Shown: positions 21,141 to 32,348, counted from the first letter of the stretch. The stretch: DNA of 64,000 nt from Azospirillum sp. TSH58 (GCF_003119115.1 NZ_CP022364.1:1502001-1566000), one strand, 5' to 3'. Notes: generated by a model not told the origin, from the sequence alone. Numbers and translations: made by a program.

Positions 21141-22034
21141 ATGATCATTTCCGCCAGCTACAAGACGGACATCCCCGCCTTTTACGGGCGCTGGTTCCTG
21201 AACCGGCTGGAGGCCGGGCATTGCCGCATGGTCAACCCCTACGGCGGCCAGACCTACCGGATCGGCCTGACCCGCGCGGAGGTCGACGGCTTCGTCTTCT
21301 GGACCAAGAATCTCGGCCCCTTCCTGCCGGCGCTGGAGGAGGTGACGGGGCGCGGCTTTCCCTTCGTCGTCCAATACAGCGTCACCGGCCTGCCGGGCGC
21401 GCTGGAGCGCTCCGTCCCCGACGCGGAACGCGCGGTGGAGCATATGGCCCGGCTGCGCGACCGCTGGGGGCCGCGCGCCGCCGTCTGGCGCTACGACCCC
21501 ATCGTGACGGCACCCATCGTGAAGGGGGGGGCCACGCCGCCGTCCTGGCACCGCGAGACCTTCGCCCGGCTGGCCGGCCGGATGCGCGGCCTGACCGACG
21601 AGGCGGTGGTGTCCTTCCTCCAGCCCTACCGCAAGACGGCGCGCAACCTGGACGCCGCCGGCGTGCCCTGGCGCGACCCGGCCCCGGAGGAGAAGCGCGC
21701 CCTGCTCGCCGATCTGGCCGGCATCGCCGCGGAGCACGGCATGGCGCTGACGCTGTGCACCCAGCCGGAGCTGGCCGGCGTTCCCGGCACGGCGCCGGCC
21801 CGCTGCATCGACGCGCAGCGGCTGTCCGACGTCGCCGGACGGCCCGTCGCGGCCAGGGAGAAGGGCAACCGCCCCGGCTGCCTGTGCGCGGAAAGCCGCG
21901 ACATCGGCGATTACGACACCTGCCCGCACGGCTGCGTCTACTGCTACGCCGTCGCCAACCGCGCCACGGCGCAGCGGCGCTTCGCCGACCACGATCCGGC
22001 GGGAGAGTTCCTGTTTCCAAGGCCGTCGGCCTGA
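21141..22034 (+). CDS. DUF1848 family protein with C-terminal cysteine cluster
   Basis: A 297-residue DUF1848 protein. The N-terminus (IISASYKTDIPAFYGRWF) and VFWTKNLGPFLP are typical of the family. The C-terminus has CLCAESRDIGDYDTCPHGCV followed by YCYA, a cluster that could bind an iron-sulfur centre; the family has been compared with radical SAM-like folds. Its biochemical role is unknown. Its start is 93 bp from the divergent hypothetical gene. Confidence 0.85.
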   Translation: MIISASYKTDIPAFYGRWFLNRLEAGHCRMVNPYGGQTYRIGLTRAEVDGFVFWTKNLGPFLPALEEVTGRGFPFVVQYSVTGLPGALERSVPDAERAVEHMARLRDRWGPRAAVWRYDPIVTAPIVKGGATPPSWHRETFARLAGRMRGLTDEAVVSFLQPYRKTARNLDAAGVPWRDPAPEEKRALLADLAGIAAEHGMALTLCTQPELAGVPGTAPARCIDAQRLSDVAGRPVAAREKGNRPGCLCAESRDIGDYDTCPHGCVYCYAVANRATAQRRFADHDPAGEFLFPRPSA

Positions 22035-22079
22035 CCGAACGGATGAGGCCGGGGCCCTGCCGCGTATGACGGAAGCTTG

Positions 22080-22343
22080 CGGCAACGGAGAGCCTGCATC
22101 CTTCTTCCTACACAAAACAATGAATTCGTCATACTCATACCGGATATAATTGAATAGGCATCGCCTGAATATTTATGACAGAGAATATTTCTCGTATTCC
22201 GCTTCTTATGGCTGAAAAGTGTTTCATTGATAATGAGATTTTGAAAATTGTTGCAATAATTTTGATGTTATTTTTGCCGGGCCGTAGACTTTCACTTTCG
22301 CTGTGTCAATATGCCCCATCAATGAAAACCATGGGGTCTGGCC
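22080..22343. other. AT-rich regulatory stretch before a chemoreceptor gene
   Basis: This stretch is far richer in A and T than its surroundings and contains the palindrome GAGAATATTTCTC (22181-22193). A short frame beginning at 22175 has no ribosome-binding site and is probably not a gene. It most likely holds the promoter region of the chemoreceptor at 22344. Confidence 0.5.
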
Positions 22344-23822
22344 ATGCTCGGCATGCTTCGGAAAGACTACAAGATAAGTCATAAGACAACGGCGCTTGAT
22401 ACCGTTCGCGCCAACATCATGATCGCCGACAATGATCTGAAGATCACTTATATCAATCCATCGGTCACATCATTTCTTCGTGAAGCCGAAGCGGACCTGC
22501 GCAAGGAACTGCCGAACTTCAACGTCGACACTCTGGTCGGCAGCAAGATCGACGTGTTCCACAAGAATCCGGTTCACCAGCAGCGCATGCTGGGCGCCAT
22601 GACCCGCCCGCACAGCGCCACCATCCGGGTCGGCACCCACCAGTTCGATCTGCTGGTTTCCCCGCTGATGAAGGACGGGCAGCGCATCGGCTACGTCGTC
22701 GAATGGGCCGACGCCAAGGAGCGTCTGCTGAACCTGGACTACGCCGCCCAGGTCGCGGCCATCCACCGCTCCCAGGCGGTCATCGAGTTCGACACGGACG
22801 GCACCGTGAGAACCGCCAACGAGAATTTCCTGACGGCGTTCGGGTACCAGCTGGGCGAGGTCCAGGGCAAGCACCACAGCCTGTTCATCGATACCGACCA
22901 CAAGACCACCCCGGAGTACAGCGCCTTCTGGGACGACCTGCGGCGCGGCACGTACCGGTCGGGCCAGTACCGCCGGATCGGCAAGCAGGGCAAGGTGGTC
23001 TGGATCGAAGGGTCCTACAACCCGATCTTCGACGAGCACGGCAAGGTGGTGAAGATCGTCAAGTTCGCCACCGACATCACCAACCAGATGAATCTTCTGA
23101 GGGACCTCAAGGTCCTCCTCGACCAGAATTTCGGCGAGATCGACCAGGCGATGGCGCAGTCGTCCTCCGAGGTGCGTTCCGCGGCGCTCGCCGCCGAGCA
23201 GACCTCGGCCAACGTGCAGACGGTCGCCGCCAGCGCCGAGGAGCTGGCCGCCTCCATCGGCGAGATCTCGCAGAGCATGGCCAACTCGCGGACCGCCGCC
23301 GACACCGTCTACGACAAGGCGAACGCGGTGGGCGCCAACGCGGCGCGCCTGACCGACGCCGCCCAGTCGATGAACAGCATCGTCGGGCTGATCCAGAACA
23401 TCGCCAGCCAGATCAATCTTCTGGCGCTGAACGCCACCATCGAGGCGGCGCGGGCCGGCGAGGCGGGCAAGGGCTTCGCGGTCGTCGCGTCGGAGGTGAA
23501 GAATCTCGCCAACCAGGCGGCCAAGGCCACCGAGCAGATCACCCGCGAGATCGACCTGATCCAGGCGACCTCCGCCGAGGTGGCCGGGGCGCTGGACGGC
23601 ATCCGCTCCGGCATCGAGACCGTGCGCTCCTTCGTCACCGCCACCGCCTCCGCCGTCGAGGAGCAGAACAGCGTGACCCAGAGCGTGTCCGGCAACATGC
23701 AGAGCGCCGCGACCTCGGTGCAGACGGCGTCCGCCAACATCGCCGGCATCTCCACCGCGGTGTCGCAGATGGCCCAGGCGGTCGAGCGGACGCGCAGCGC
23801 CGCCGTCGTGCTGGTGCGGTGA
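22344..23822 (+). CDS. Soluble methyl-accepting chemotaxis protein with two PAS domains
   Basis: A 492-residue cytoplasmic chemoreceptor. Two PAS domains (about 17-125 and 140-250; the second reads [20 protein letters not shown]) precede the signalling domain. The hairpin tip reads [20 protein letters not shown], followed by [19 protein letters not shown]. No transmembrane segment is present, so it probably senses an internal redox or energy signal, like Aer-type receptors. A CheY-like gene lies just downstream on the opposite strand. Confidence 0.93.
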   Translation: MLGMLRKDYKISHKTTALDTVRANIMIADNDLKITYINPSVTSFLREAEADLRKELPNFNVDTLVGSKIDVFHKNPVHQQRMLGAMTRPHSATIRVGTHQFDLLVSPLMKDGQRIGYVVEWADAKERLLNLDYAAQVAAIHRSQAVIEFDTDGTVRTANENFLTAFGYQLGEVQGKHHSLFIDTDHKTTPEYSAFWDDLRRGTYRSGQYRRIGKQGKVVWIEGSYNPIFDEHGKVVKIVKFATDITNQMNLLRDLKVLLDQNFGEIDQAMAQSSSEVRSAALAAEQTSANVQTVAASAEELAASIGEISQSMANSRTAADTVYDKANAVGANAARLTDAAQSMNSIVGLIQNIASQINLLALNATIEAARAGEAGKGFAVVASEVKNLANQAAKATEQITREIDLIQATSAEVAGALDGIRSGIETVRSFVTATASAVEEQNSVTQSVSGNMQSAATSVQTASANIAGISTAVSQMAQAVERTRSAAVVLVR

Positions 23823-23837
23823 CCGGAGGAGGAAGCT

Positions 23838-24203
23838 TTACGGGCAGACCTTCTTCACGGTCTCGACCAGCTTGTCCGGGTTGAAGGGCTTGACCAGCCA
23901 GCCGGTGGCCCCGGCCTCGCGGCCGGCGGTCTTCTTGGCGGGATCGGCCTCGGTGGTCAGCAGCAGGACGGGAGTCGCGCGGTTGAGCGCGCTGCCGCGG
24001 ATGGCCCGGGTCAGGGCCAGACCGTCCATGCCCGGCATGTTCAGGTCGGTGATGATGCAGTCGAACTTCTGCCGGTTGACCTCCGCCAGACCGGCGGTGC
24101 CGTCCGCCGCCTCGGTGACGCCATAGCCGGCGTTGCGCAGCGTGAAGGCGACCATGTCGCGGATGGTCTTGGAGTCGTCGACGGTCAGAATGGTCTTGGC
24201 CAC
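23838..24203 (-). CDS. CheY-like response regulator
   Basis: A stand-alone 121-residue receiver domain. Acidic pocket in TILTVDDSKTIRD, phosphoacceptor Asp in CIITDLNMPGMDG, the conserved Thr in LLLTTEAD and Lys in WLVKPFNPD are all present. It is convergent with the chemoreceptor gene (16 bp between stops), so a role in chemotaxis signalling is likely; direct partnership is inferred. Confidence 0.92.
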   Translation of the reverse strand: MAKTILTVDDSKTIRDMVAFTLRNAGYGVTEAADGTAGLAEVNRQKFDCIITDLNMPGMDGLALTRAIRGSALNRATPVLLLTTEADPAKKTAGREAGATGWLVKPFNPDKLVETVKKVCP

Positions 24204-24375
24204 GGGTCCGGTTCCCTGAATGGGCGGCGGCCCCGAACGGGCAATTCACGGGTCGCCGCGAGACTCCCCGACGCGAATCGGGGTTGCGATGCGAATAGGC
24301 GAAGGAACCGCCCGGCGCAAGCCCTTCGGTGCGCGAGGGACCGCGGGCGGACGCCCCCTCGGGAGACGGGCCAGG

Positions 24376-24414
24376 TAAAAAAGCGGCGCGCCGGACCATG
24401 CCGCCGCGCCGCCG
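24376..24414 (-). terminator. Intrinsic terminator after grpE
   Basis: On the minus strand GCGGCGCG (24406-24413) pairs with CGCGCCGC (24383-24390), followed by TTTTTTACC. Confidence 0.85.
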
Positions 24415-24447
24415 CAAGAGACGTGCCTCCTGCCGTCCGGAAGACGG

Positions 24448-25056
24448 TCAGGCTTTCGTATCGACGTGCTGGCCGCCCATTTCGTGAGGACCGGCCTTGG
24501 CGACGCCCACCATGGCCTCGCGCAGCAGGCGGCCGTGGATGGTGTAGCCGGGCTGGAGCACCTGCACGACGGTGCCGGCGGGCTTGCCGGTGTTCTCGAT
24601 CTCGAACATCACCTGATGGAAGTTCGGGTCGAACAGCTCGCCGGTCGGGTCGATCTTCTTGATGCCGGCACGCTCGAAGGCGGAGATGAGCTGGCGCTCC
24701 GTCGCCTCCACGCCGACGGCGAGGCCCTTCAGCACGTCGTCGTTCTCGCGGCCCTCGGCGGGGACGGCCTCCAGCGCGCGGCGCAGGTTGTCGGCCACGG
24801 TCACCAGCTCCTTGGCGAAGCTGGACACGGCGAACTTGCTGGCGTCCTCGCGGTCGCGCTGGGCGCGGCGGCGGGTGTTCTCCACCTCGGCCATCTGGCG
24901 CAGGAGCTGGTCCTTCAGGCTGGCGACCTCGGCCTCAAGCTGGGCCACGCGATCCCCGGCACCGGCGTCCGCGGCCTTGTCCTGGGCGGCCTTGTCCTGG
25001 ACGGCTTCGGTCTGCTCCACCTCGGCTTCGGCGGGCTTGTTCTGCTCTTCGCTCAT
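24448..25056 (-). CDS. grpE: Nucleotide exchange factor GrpE
   Basis: Releases ADP from DnaK. The 202-residue protein has an acidic, coiled-coil N-terminus (AEVEQTEAVQ, VAQLEAEVASLKDQLLRQMA) and the C-terminal beta domain with FDPNFHQVMFEI and VVQVLQPGYTIHGRLLREAM. The start at 25056 is the family start. It lies 64 bp downstream of hrcA in the same direction and ends at an intrinsic terminator. Confidence 0.97.
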   Translation of the reverse strand: MSEEQNKPAEAEVEQTEAVQDKAAQDKAADAGAGDRVAQLEAEVASLKDQLLRQMAEVENTRRRAQRDREDASKFAVSSFAKELVTVADNLRRALEAVPAEGRENDDVLKGLAVGVEATERQLISAFERAGIKKIDPTGELFDPNFHQVMFEIENTGKPAGTVVQVLQPGYTIHGRLLREAMVGVAKAGPHEMGGQHVDTKA

Positions 25057-25120
25057 GGCTCTCTCGTTGTCGTCTTGGGTCGTCGTCTGGTGGGGGATGG
25101 GTGAAGCATTGCCAAGGGCG

Positions 25121-26161
25121 TCACCCGACAAGGCGGCTGATGACCTTGGCTGTATAATCCACAAGCGGGATGATCCGGGCATAATTGATGCGGGTCGGGC
25201 CGATGACGCCGATGGCGCCGATCACCTGCTCGCGGCTGTTCTGGAACGGCGAGATGATCAGCGAACAGCCGGAATGGCCGAACAGCACATTCTCCGCGCC
25301 GATGAAGATCTGCACCCCGTCGCCCTTCCCGGTGGCGTCGAGCAGGCGCAGCATGGTCTCCTTGGTCTCCAGCGCCTCGAACAGGGCGCGCACGCGCTCC
25401 AGGTCCGACAGGGCGGTGACGTCCTCCAGCAGCTTCGCCTGGCCGCGCACGATGAGCTGGCCGCTGTTCTGCCCGCCGCTGCCTGCCCAGGTGGCGAGGC
25501 CGGCGGAGACCACGCGCTGCGACAATTCGTCCAGCTCGGTCTTCTGGTCCTCGATTTCGCGCAGCACGGCCTGCCGCGCCTCGTCCAGCGTGCGGCCGAC
25601 CAGCTTCGCGCTGAGGAAGTTGGAGACCATCTGCAGCGTCGCGGCGGGCACGCCGACCGGAACCTCGATGACGCGGTTCTCGACCAGCCCGTCCTCGTTG
25701 ACCAGCACGACCAGCGCCCGGCCGGGGGCCAGCGAGACGAACTCGATGTGCTTCAGCGGCCGATCGGTCTTGGGCGCCACCACCAGACCGGCGCAGTGCG
25801 ACAGGCCGGACAGCAGGGTCGACGCCTCGCCCAGCACGTCCTGCAGCGACCGACCGGAGGAGGCGCATTTCGCCTCGATGGAGCCGCGCTCGTCCTCGCT
25901 CAGGCTGCCGATCTCCAGCAGGCCGTTGACGAACAGGCGCAGCCCGGCTTCCGTCGGGATGCGGCCGGCGGAGGTGTGGGGGGCGTAGAGCAGCCCCTGT
26001 TCCTCCAGGTCGGCCATGACGTTGCGGATGGTCGCGGGCGACAGGGCCATGCCGAGCCTCCGCGAGATCGTGCGCGAGCCCACCGGCTCGCCGGTCGCCA
26101 CATAGGCGTCGACGATCAGCCGGAAGATCTCGCGGGACCGTTGGTTCAGCTCGGTGATCAT
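25121..26161 (-). CDS. hrcA: Heat-inducible transcription repressor HrcA
   Basis: A 346-residue repressor with an N-terminal winged helix ([20 protein letters not shown], then [18 protein letters not shown]) and the HrcA ligand-binding domain ending [20 protein letters not shown]. HrcA classically binds CIRCE (TTAGCACTC-N9-GAGTGCTAA); I found no such element near dnaK or in this intergenic region. It forms an operon with grpE and is divergent from rph. Confidence 0.96.
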   Translation of the reverse strand: MITELNQRSREIFRLIVDAYVATGEPVGSRTISRRLGMALSPATIRNVMADLEEQGLLYAPHTSAGRIPTEAGLRLFVNGLLEIGSLSEDERGSIEAKCASSGRSLQDVLGEASTLLSGLSHCAGLVVAPKTDRPLKHIEFVSLAPGRALVVLVNEDGLVENRVIEVPVGVPAATLQMVSNFLSAKLVGRTLDEARQAVLREIEDQKTELDELSQRVVSAGLATWAGSGGQNSGQLIVRGQAKLLEDVTALSDLERVRALFEALETKETMLRLLDATGKGDGVQIFIGAENVLFGHSGCSLIISPFQNSREQVIGAIGVIGPTRINYARIIPLVDYTAKVISRLVG

Positions 26162-26211
26162 GGCGGGGCGGGAACCGGACGATGCTGTTGGGTTGCGGAA
26201 GGGGCGTCCCG

Positions 26212-26240
26212 AATTTAGGCAGGTGTCCCCGCCGAATCAA
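26212..26240 (-). promoter_or_regulatory. Sigma-32-like promoter of hrcA-grpE
   Basis: On the minus strand GTTG, 18 nt, then CCTAAATTC, one mismatch from the alphaproteobacterial heat-shock -10. It can also be read as TTGATT-17-TAAATT for the housekeeping sigma factor. The preceding CACCTG also matches the dnaK promoter. Confidence 0.6.
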
Positions 26241-26324
26241 CGTGCGCCCCGGTTGCGCGCTGGACGGCGGGGGCAGCGGGCGCTAGCTTGCCGCCGATTT
26301 CAACAGATTTGCGGATCATGCCCG

Positions 26325-27044
<720 letters not shown>

Positions 27045-27059
27045 AGGCGCGGTTGCGCA

Positions 27060-27131
27060 TTGCCCCCACCCTGACCCTCCCCTGCGACAGCGGGGGAGGG
27101 AGGGACCCGCGAAGCGGGAGGGTGGGGGCAA
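27060..27131. repeat. Intergenic palindromic element between rph and rdgB
   Basis: TTGCCCCCACCCT (27060-27072) and AGGGTGGGGGCAA (27119-27131) are perfect 13-bp inverted arms around smaller GC-rich hairpins. This is a REP-like element of the type scattered through GC-rich genomes. Confidence 0.7.
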
Positions 27132-27155
27132 CAGTCCACATCGAAGGAACTTCCC

Positions 27156-27758
27156 ATGACCACGCCTCCCCGCCGCTTCACGGGCGGCACGCTGGTGATC
27201 GCCAGCCACAACAAGGGCAAGGTCCGCGAGATCGCGGCGCTGCTCGGCCCCTACGCCGCCTCCTTCGTGTCCGCGGGCGAGCTTGGCCTGCCGGAGCCGG
27301 AGGAGACGGGGACCACCTTCGTCGCGAACGCCGAGCTGAAGGCCCTGGCCGCGGCCAAGGCGGGCCATGTCGCGCTGGCCGACGACAGCGGGATGGTGGT
27401 GCCGGCGCTGAACGGCGACCCCGGCATCTACTCCGCCCGCTGGGCGGGTCCGGAAAAGGACTTCCAGATGGCCATGGGCAAGGTCGAGGACGGGCTGAAG
27501 GGCCAGACCGACCGTCGCGCCTGGTTCGTCTGCGCCCTGTCGCTCGCCTGGCCGGACGGCCATGTCGAGACGGTGGAGGGCCGCTGCCCCGGCACGCTGG
27601 TCTGGCCGCCGCGCGGCGCGCATGGTTTCGGTTACGATCCGATGTTCATGCCGGATGGCCACGACATCACCTTCGGCGAGATGGACCCGGCCAGGAAGCA
27701 CGAGATGAGCCACCGGGCCGACGCCTTCCGCCAGCTTGTGGAGCGATGCTTCAAGTGA
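27156..27758 (+). CDS. rdgB: Non-canonical purine NTP pyrophosphatase (XTP/dITP) RdgB
   Basis: Hydrolyses dITP, XTP and related damaged nucleotides to keep them out of DNA. The 200-residue Ham1-family protein has [28 protein letters not shown], the acidic [11 protein letters not shown] loop and [22 protein letters not shown] precedes the ATG. The stop overlaps the hemW start, indicating coupled translation. Confidence 0.97.
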   Translation: MTTPPRRFTGGTLVIASHNKGKVREIAALLGPYAASFVSAGELGLPEPEETGTTFVANAELKALAAAKAGHVALADDSGMVVPALNGDPGIYSARWAGPEKDFQMAMGKVEDGLKGQTDRRAWFVCALSLAWPDGHVETVEGRCPGTLVWPPRGAHGFGYDPMFMPDGHDITFGEMDPARKHEMSHRADAFRQLVERCFK

Positions 27759-28912
27759 CTCCTGATCCTGGCTTCGGGATCTACATCCACTGGCCCTTCT
27801 GCAAGGCGAAGTGCCCGTACTGCGACTTCAACAGCCACGTCCGCGACCGGGTCGAGCATGACCGCTGGCGCGCCGCGCTGGTGCGGGAGCTGGATCATTA
27901 CGCGGACGCAACGCCCGGCCGCCGGGTCACCTCGGTCTTCTTCGGGGGCGGCACGCCGTCGCTGATGGAGCCGGCGACGGTCGGCGCCGTCCTGGAGCGC
28001 ATCGCCGCCCGCTGGACGGTGGGCAGCGATTTGGAAGTGTCGCTGGAGGCCAACCCGACCTCGGTCGAGGCCGACAAGTTCCACGCCTTCCGCGCCGCCG
28101 GGGTCAACCGCCTGTCGATGGGCATCCAGGCGCTGGACGACGCCGCGCTGAAGTTCCTCGGCCGCCAGCACAGCGCGGCCGAGGCGACCGGCGCCATCGC
28201 GCTGGCCGCCCGCACCTTCCCGCGCTTCAGCTTCGACCTGATCTACGCCCGCCCCGGCCAGTCCGTCGCAGCGTGGGAGGCGGAGCTGACCCAAGCGCTG
28301 GACCACGCGGTCGGCCACCTGTCGGTCTACCAGCTGACCATCGAGGAGGGCACGGCCTTCTTCCCCCTGCACGCGCGGGGCGATCTGGTGCTGCCCGACG
28401 AGGATCTGGCCGGCGACCTCTACGAGGCGACGCAGAGCCTGCTCGATCGCGCCGGGCTGCCCGCCTATGAAATCTCCAACCACGCCCGCCCGGGCGAGGA
28501 GAGCCGTCACAACCTGACCTACTGGCGCTACGGCGATTACGTCGGCGTCGGCCCCGGCGCCCATGGACGGCTGACCCTGGACGGCGAGAAAGTCGCCACC
28601 CGCGCCCACCGCGCCCCGGAGATCTGGCTGGAGCGGGTGGAGCGCGACGGCCACGGCGCCGCCGCGCCCGAACCGGTCGCCCGCGAGTCCCGCGGCTCGG
28701 AACTGCTGATGATGGGGCTGCGCCTGCGCGAGGGGGTGGCCCGCGCCCGGCTGGTCGAGGAGACCGGCCGCGACCTCGACGGGCTGGTCGATCCCGCCGC
28801 GCTGGAGCGTCTGGTGGCCGGCGGTTTCCTGGAGATCGGCAAGGACACGTTGCGCGCCACCCACGAGGGGCGGCAACGGTTGAACGCCGTGCTGGGGGCT
28901 CTTCTGGCCTGA
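27746..28912 (+). CDS. hemW: HemW, radical SAM heme-trafficking protein
   Basis: A 388-residue radical SAM protein often annotated as an oxygen-independent coproporphyrinogen III oxidase. [15 protein letters not shown] holds the CX3CX2C motif for the 4Fe-4S cluster. [21 protein letters not shown] and [16 protein letters not shown] are HemW hallmarks, and the fourth cysteine found in true HemN (CX2CXC pattern) is lacking, so heme transfer is the likelier role. The ATG at 27746 overlaps rdgB by 13 bp. Confidence 0.94.
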   Translation: MLQVTPDPGFGIYIHWPFCKAKCPYCDFNSHVRDRVEHDRWRAALVRELDHYADATPGRRVTSVFFGGGTPSLMEPATVGAVLERIAARWTVGSDLEVSLEANPTSVEADKFHAFRAAGVNRLSMGIQALDDAALKFLGRQHSAAEATGAIALAARTFPRFSFDLIYARPGQSVAAWEAELTQALDHAVGHLSVYQLTIEEGTAFFPLHARGDLVLPDEDLAGDLYEATQSLLDRAGLPAYEISNHARPGEESRHNLTYWRYGDYVGVGPGAHGRLTLDGEKVATRAHRAPEIWLERVERDGHGAAAPEPVARESRGSELLMMGLRLREGVARARLVEETGRDLDGLVDPAALERLVAGGFLEIGKDTLRATHEGRQRLNAVLGALLA

Positions 28913-29022
28913 CCGCGCCAATACCCGGAAACGTGGTGTGACAAAGGCGCCCAGTCCCCGGCGCGCGCCGCATTTTTATACGTCCGTTTATGTTTTTCCT
29001 GTGACTGTCGATCATTCTTGGA

Positions 29023-29065
29023 GTCCCGGCAAAGACAAAGGCAAACAACCGCCGCTTGCCGGGAC
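29023..29065 (+). other. Stem-loop in the leader of the chemoreceptor at 29101
   Basis: GTCCCGGCAA (29023-29032) and TTGCCGGGAC (29056-29065) form a 10-bp perfect stem about 35 nt before the start codon. It could influence translation or mRNA stability. Confidence 0.5.
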
Positions 29066-29100
29066 GCGGGACAGGGCAGACAGTTTCAGGCAGACATCCC

Positions 29101-30792
29101 ATGATCCTCACGAGGCTTTCCATTCGGGCCAAGCTGTGGGCGCTCGTCGTCGCGGCTTCGGTCGCATCCTTCGCCATCGCCGGCGCCGGCCTTTATCTCA
29201 ATTACAGCCGTATGCACGCCGACCGGCTGGAAACGCTGCACAGCATCGTGGAAACCGGGGTCACCCTGGCCACCTCGCTGGAGGCGGACGCCGCCGCCGG
29301 CAAGATCACCCGCGAGGAGGCTCAGGCCCGCTTCAAGGCCGCGGTGGCCGGCATCCGCTACGCGGGCGGCAAGGAGTATCTCTTCGCCCACACCTTGGAC
29401 GGCTACGGCTTCGCCCACGTCAACGCGAAGCTGATCGGCGCCGACGTCAAGCCGCTGAAGTCGGCCAACGGCGTCCACATGATCGTGGAGTTCATCCGCA
29501 TGGTCCGCGCCACCGGCGACGGCCTGCTGGAGTACGACTGGCCGCGCACGGTCGGCGGCACCGACATGGCCGTGAAGCTGGGCTATGTCCGCGGCTTCGC
29601 GCCGTGGAACATCTTCATCGGCAGCGGCATCTTCATCGACGACATCCGGGCCGCCTTCCTGGAGCAGCTGTGGACTCTGGCCGCGGTCATCCTGGTCCTG
29701 GCGGTGCCGGCCATCGGCCTGATCGCCTGGGTCGGCACCGACATCAGCCGGGTGCTGCGCGGGCTGGGCGCCAAGATGCGCTCGCTGGCCGACGGCGACC
29801 TGTCCACCCGCTTCCCCGAGGCGGAGCGCGGCGACGAGATCGGCGCCATGGCCAAGGCCGTGCTGGTCTTCCAGAACAACGCCCGCGACAAGCAGCGGCT
29901 GGAGGCCGAGCAGGCCGCCTCGGCCCAGCGCGCCGGGGAGGAGAAGCGCCGCGCCATGCTGGCGCTGGCCGCCAGCTTCGAGCAGAGCATCGGCGCCGTC
30001 GTCCGCACCGTCTCCGACGCGGCGGCGACGATGGAGGAGCGCGCGGCCGAGATGAACCGCGCCGCCGCCCAGACCGACGAGCTGGCGACCTCGGTCGCCG
30101 CGGCGACGGAGCAGACCTCCGCCAACGTGCAGACCGTGGCCGCCGCGTCGGAGGAGCTGGCCGGCTCGATCCAGGAGATCAGCCGTCAGGTCGCCGAGTC
30201 GTCGCGCATCGCCGGCGAGGCGGTGACCCTCAGCGGCCGGGCCAACGGCAAGGTCGGCGGACTGGCCGAGGCGGTGCAGAAGATCGGCGCCGTGGTGCAG
30301 CTCATCAACGATATCGCCAGCCAGACCAACCTGCTGGCGCTGAACGCGACGATCGAGGCCGCCCGCGCCGGCGAGGCCGGCAAGGGCTTCGCCGTGGTGG
30401 CGAGCGAGGTGAAGGCGCTGGCCAACCAGACCGCCAAGGCCACCGAGGAGATCGCCGCCCAGGTCGCCAACATCCAGTCCGTGACCGGGGACGCGGTCGG
30501 TGAGATCCAGGGCGTGACCCAGGTCATCCTGCGGGTGAACGAGATCGCCACCTCCATCGCCTCGGCGGTCGAGGAGCAGGGGGCGGCGACCCGCGAGATC
30601 AGCCGCAACGTCCAGGAGGCGGCGGGCGGCACGCAGGAGGTGTCGGCCAACATCACCGGCGTCACCGGTGCCGCGACCCGGAGCGGCGCCACCGCCCGCG
30701 ACGTTCTGGAGATGTCGCGCCAGCTCGGCCACCAGCTCGACACGCTGCACCGCGAGGTCGGGGGCTTCCTCCAGCAGCTCCGCGCGGCGTAA
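29101..30792 (+). CDS. Transmembrane methyl-accepting chemotaxis protein with single Cache domain
   Basis: A 563-residue chemoreceptor: TM1 (about 12-35), a periplasmic sCache_2-type domain (about 36-185, with [20 protein letters not shown]), TM2 (about 190-212), a HAMP linker ([20 protein letters not shown]), and the signalling hairpin with [20 protein letters not shown]. Ligands are unknown; sCache_2 often binds small carboxylates. It is transcribed towards folA. Confidence 0.94.
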   Translation: MILTRLSIRAKLWALVVAASVASFAIAGAGLYLNYSRMHADRLETLHSIVETGVTLATSLEADAAAGKITREEAQARFKAAVAGIRYAGGKEYLFAHTLDGYGFAHVNAKLIGADVKPLKSANGVHMIVEFIRMVRATGDGLLEYDWPRTVGGTDMAVKLGYVRGFAPWNIFIGSGIFIDDIRAAFLEQLWTLAAVILVLAVPAIGLIAWVGTDISRVLRGLGAKMRSLADGDLSTRFPEAERGDEIGAMAKAVLVFQNNARDKQRLEAEQAASAQRAGEEKRRAMLALAASFEQSIGAVVRTVSDAAATMEERAAEMNRAAAQTDELATSVAAATEQTSANVQTVAAASEELAGSIQEISRQVAESSRIAGEAVTLSGRANGKVGGLAEAVQKIGAVVQLINDIASQTNLLALNATIEAARAGEAGKGFAVVASEVKALANQTAKATEEIAAQVANIQSVTGDAVGEIQGVTQVILRVNEIATSIASAVEEQGAATREISRNVQEAAGGTQEVSANITGVTGAATRSGATARDVLEMSRQLGHQLDTLHREVGGFLQQLRAA

Positions 30793-30824
30793 GGTGGGGT
30801 GAACGGACCGGGAAAGGGGTTGGG

Positions 30825-31331
30825 ATGCGCATCAGTCTGGTGGTGGCCGCGGCGCGCAACGGCGTGATCGGCCGCGACGGCACCCTCCCCTGGTCCCTGC
30901 CCGGCGACCTGAAGCGCTTCCGGGAGCTGACGATGGGCAAGCCGGTCCTGATGGGCCGGCGCACCTGGGAGTCGCTGCCCCGCAAGCCCCTGCCCGGCCG
31001 CGACAATCTGGTGGTCAGCCGCAGCGTCCCGCCGGGCGAGCGGGACGGCGCGCGCTGGTTCGGCACCCTCGACGCGGCGCTGGACTGGTGCCGCGATCAC
31101 GGAGTCCCGGAGGTCGCGGTGATCGGCGGCGCCGAGCTGTTCCGCGAAACCCTGCCGCTGGCCGACATCGTCCACCTGACCCGCGTCGAGCGGGATGTGG
31201 AGGGCGACACCGTCATGCCGCCGCTGGGGCCGGAGTGGGTGGAGACGGAGCGTGGCCCGCTGCTGACCGAGAACGGTCTGGATTACCGGTACCTGGACCT
31301 CGTGCGGCGCCCTGCCGGCGCCAAGGCGTGA
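30825..31331 (+). CDS. folA: Dihydrofolate reductase
   Basis: Reduces dihydrofolate to tetrahydrofolate with NADPH. The 168-residue protein has VVAAARNGVIGRDGTLPWSL, the substrate acid in LPGDLKRFRELT, PVLMGRRTWESLP and VIGGAELFRETL. It starts 33 bp after the chemoreceptor stop. There is no thyA in the window. Confidence 0.96.
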   Translation: MRISLVVAAARNGVIGRDGTLPWSLPGDLKRFRELTMGKPVLMGRRTWESLPRKPLPGRDNLVVSRSVPPGERDGARWFGTLDAALDWCRDHGVPEVAVIGGAELFRETLPLADIVHLTRVERDVEGDTVMPPLGPEWVETERGPLLTENGLDYRYLDLVRRPAGAKA

Positions 31332-31335
31332 TGGG

Positions 31336-32238
31336 TCAGGCCAGGAGCGCCCGCACCCTCTCGGCGTCCTCCGGGCTCGCCGGGTTGTAGACGAGCATCG
31401 TCAGGTCCGGCCGCCCGTCCACGGCGAAGGCCGAATATTCCAGCTCCAGGGTGCCCAGCGTGGGATGGCGCAGGCGCTTGACGCCCTCGCCGAAATGGCT
31501 CACGTCGTTCGCGGTCCACAGGGCGGCGAATTCGGGACTCTGGCGCGACAGGTCCTCGACCAGCGCCCGCACCGGTTCGTCGGCACCGGCACGCGCCGCA
31601 TCCGCGCGGAAGGCGCCGACGACGAAGCGCGCCACCCCCTCCCAATCGAACTGGGCGGCCCGCACGCGCGGATCGCAGAAGATCAGCCGCAGGATGTTGC
31701 GCCGGGCCGCCGGCAGGGCCCCATAGTCGGTCAGCACGGCAGCGGCGGCGCGGTTCCAGGCGACAACGTCCCAGGTCGCCGTCTTGATCAAAGCGGGGCT
31801 GGGATTCAGCGCGTCGAGCACCCGCTGCAGGCGCGGCGTGACCGCTTCCCCCACCGGATAGCGCAGCGTCGGCAAGCGGTTGAGGCCGAGGAGGAAGAGA
31901 TGCTCGCGCTCCGCGTCGGTGAGCATCAGGGCGCGGGCGATGCGCTCCAGCACGTCGGCGGACGGCGCTCCGCCGCGCCCCTGCTCCAGCCAGGTGTACC
32001 AGGTGGTGCTGATGTTCGCGCGCTGGGCCACCTCCTCGCGGCGCAGGCCGCGGGTGCGCCGGCGCTCCGCGGAAAAGCCGAAGGCCGCGGGATCGAGCTT
32101 CGCCCGGCGGTCCTTCAGATAGGCGCCCAACCGGCTCTCGGCGGGGCGGTTCTCGGGGGGGCGGTTCTCGGCGGGGCGGCTCTCGGTGGAGCGGCTTTCC
32201 CCAGCCGCGTTCGCCGTCTTGGACAACGTCTCCGTCAT
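31336..32238 (-). CDS. XRE-type regulator with MmyB-like ligand-binding domain
   Basis: A roughly 300-residue regulator. An N-terminal helix-turn-helix (RTRGLRREEVAQRANISTTW, followed by YTWLEQGRG) is joined to a MmyB-like C-terminal domain (NPSPALIKTATWDVVAWN, NILRLIFCDPRVRA). Relatives often regulate an adjacent oxidoreductase gene, and here a divergent NAD-dependent epimerase starts 110 bp away. Four 15-bp repeats encode repeated ENRP/ESRP near the N-terminus. The start at 32238 is preferred over 32265. Confidence 0.85.
   Translation of the reverse strand: MTETLSKTANAAGESRSTESRPAENRPPENRPAESRLGAYLKDRRAKLDPAAFGFSAERRRTRGLRREEVAQRANISTTWYTWLEQGRGGAPSADVLERIARALMLTDAEREHLFLLGLNRLPTLRYPVGEAVTPRLQRVLDALNPSPALIKTATWDVVAWNRAAAAVLTDYGALPAARRNILRLIFCDPRVRAAQFDWEGVARFVVGAFRADAARAGADEPVRALVEDLSRQSPEFAALWTANDVSHFGEGVKRLRHPTLGTLELEYSAFAVDGRPDLTMLVYNPASPEDAERVRALLA
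32132..32191 (-). repeat. 15-bp tandem repeat x4 in the XRE regulator
   Basis: Four 15-bp units of the type CGGCTCTCGGCGGGG (plus-strand reading) encode ESRPA/ENRPP-type pentapeptides in the disordered N-terminus. Confidence 0.92.
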
Positions 32239-32348
32239 GGCGCGCCGGCCCGTCCTGTTGGTCATTATACCCCGATAACGTCACGACTTTACCAGGATAA
32301 GCCCCCGGCGGACAGTGGCCCCCGACCCTGATCGGAAGAGGTTTCCCC

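Noticed and set aside
22175..22384. 69-codon frame in the AT-rich stretch
   Set aside because: No ribosome-binding site, and it runs into the chemoreceptor gene in another frame.
26162..26324. CIRCE element for HrcA
   Set aside because: No TTAGCACTC-N9-GAGTGCTAA-like sequence here or upstream of dnaK.
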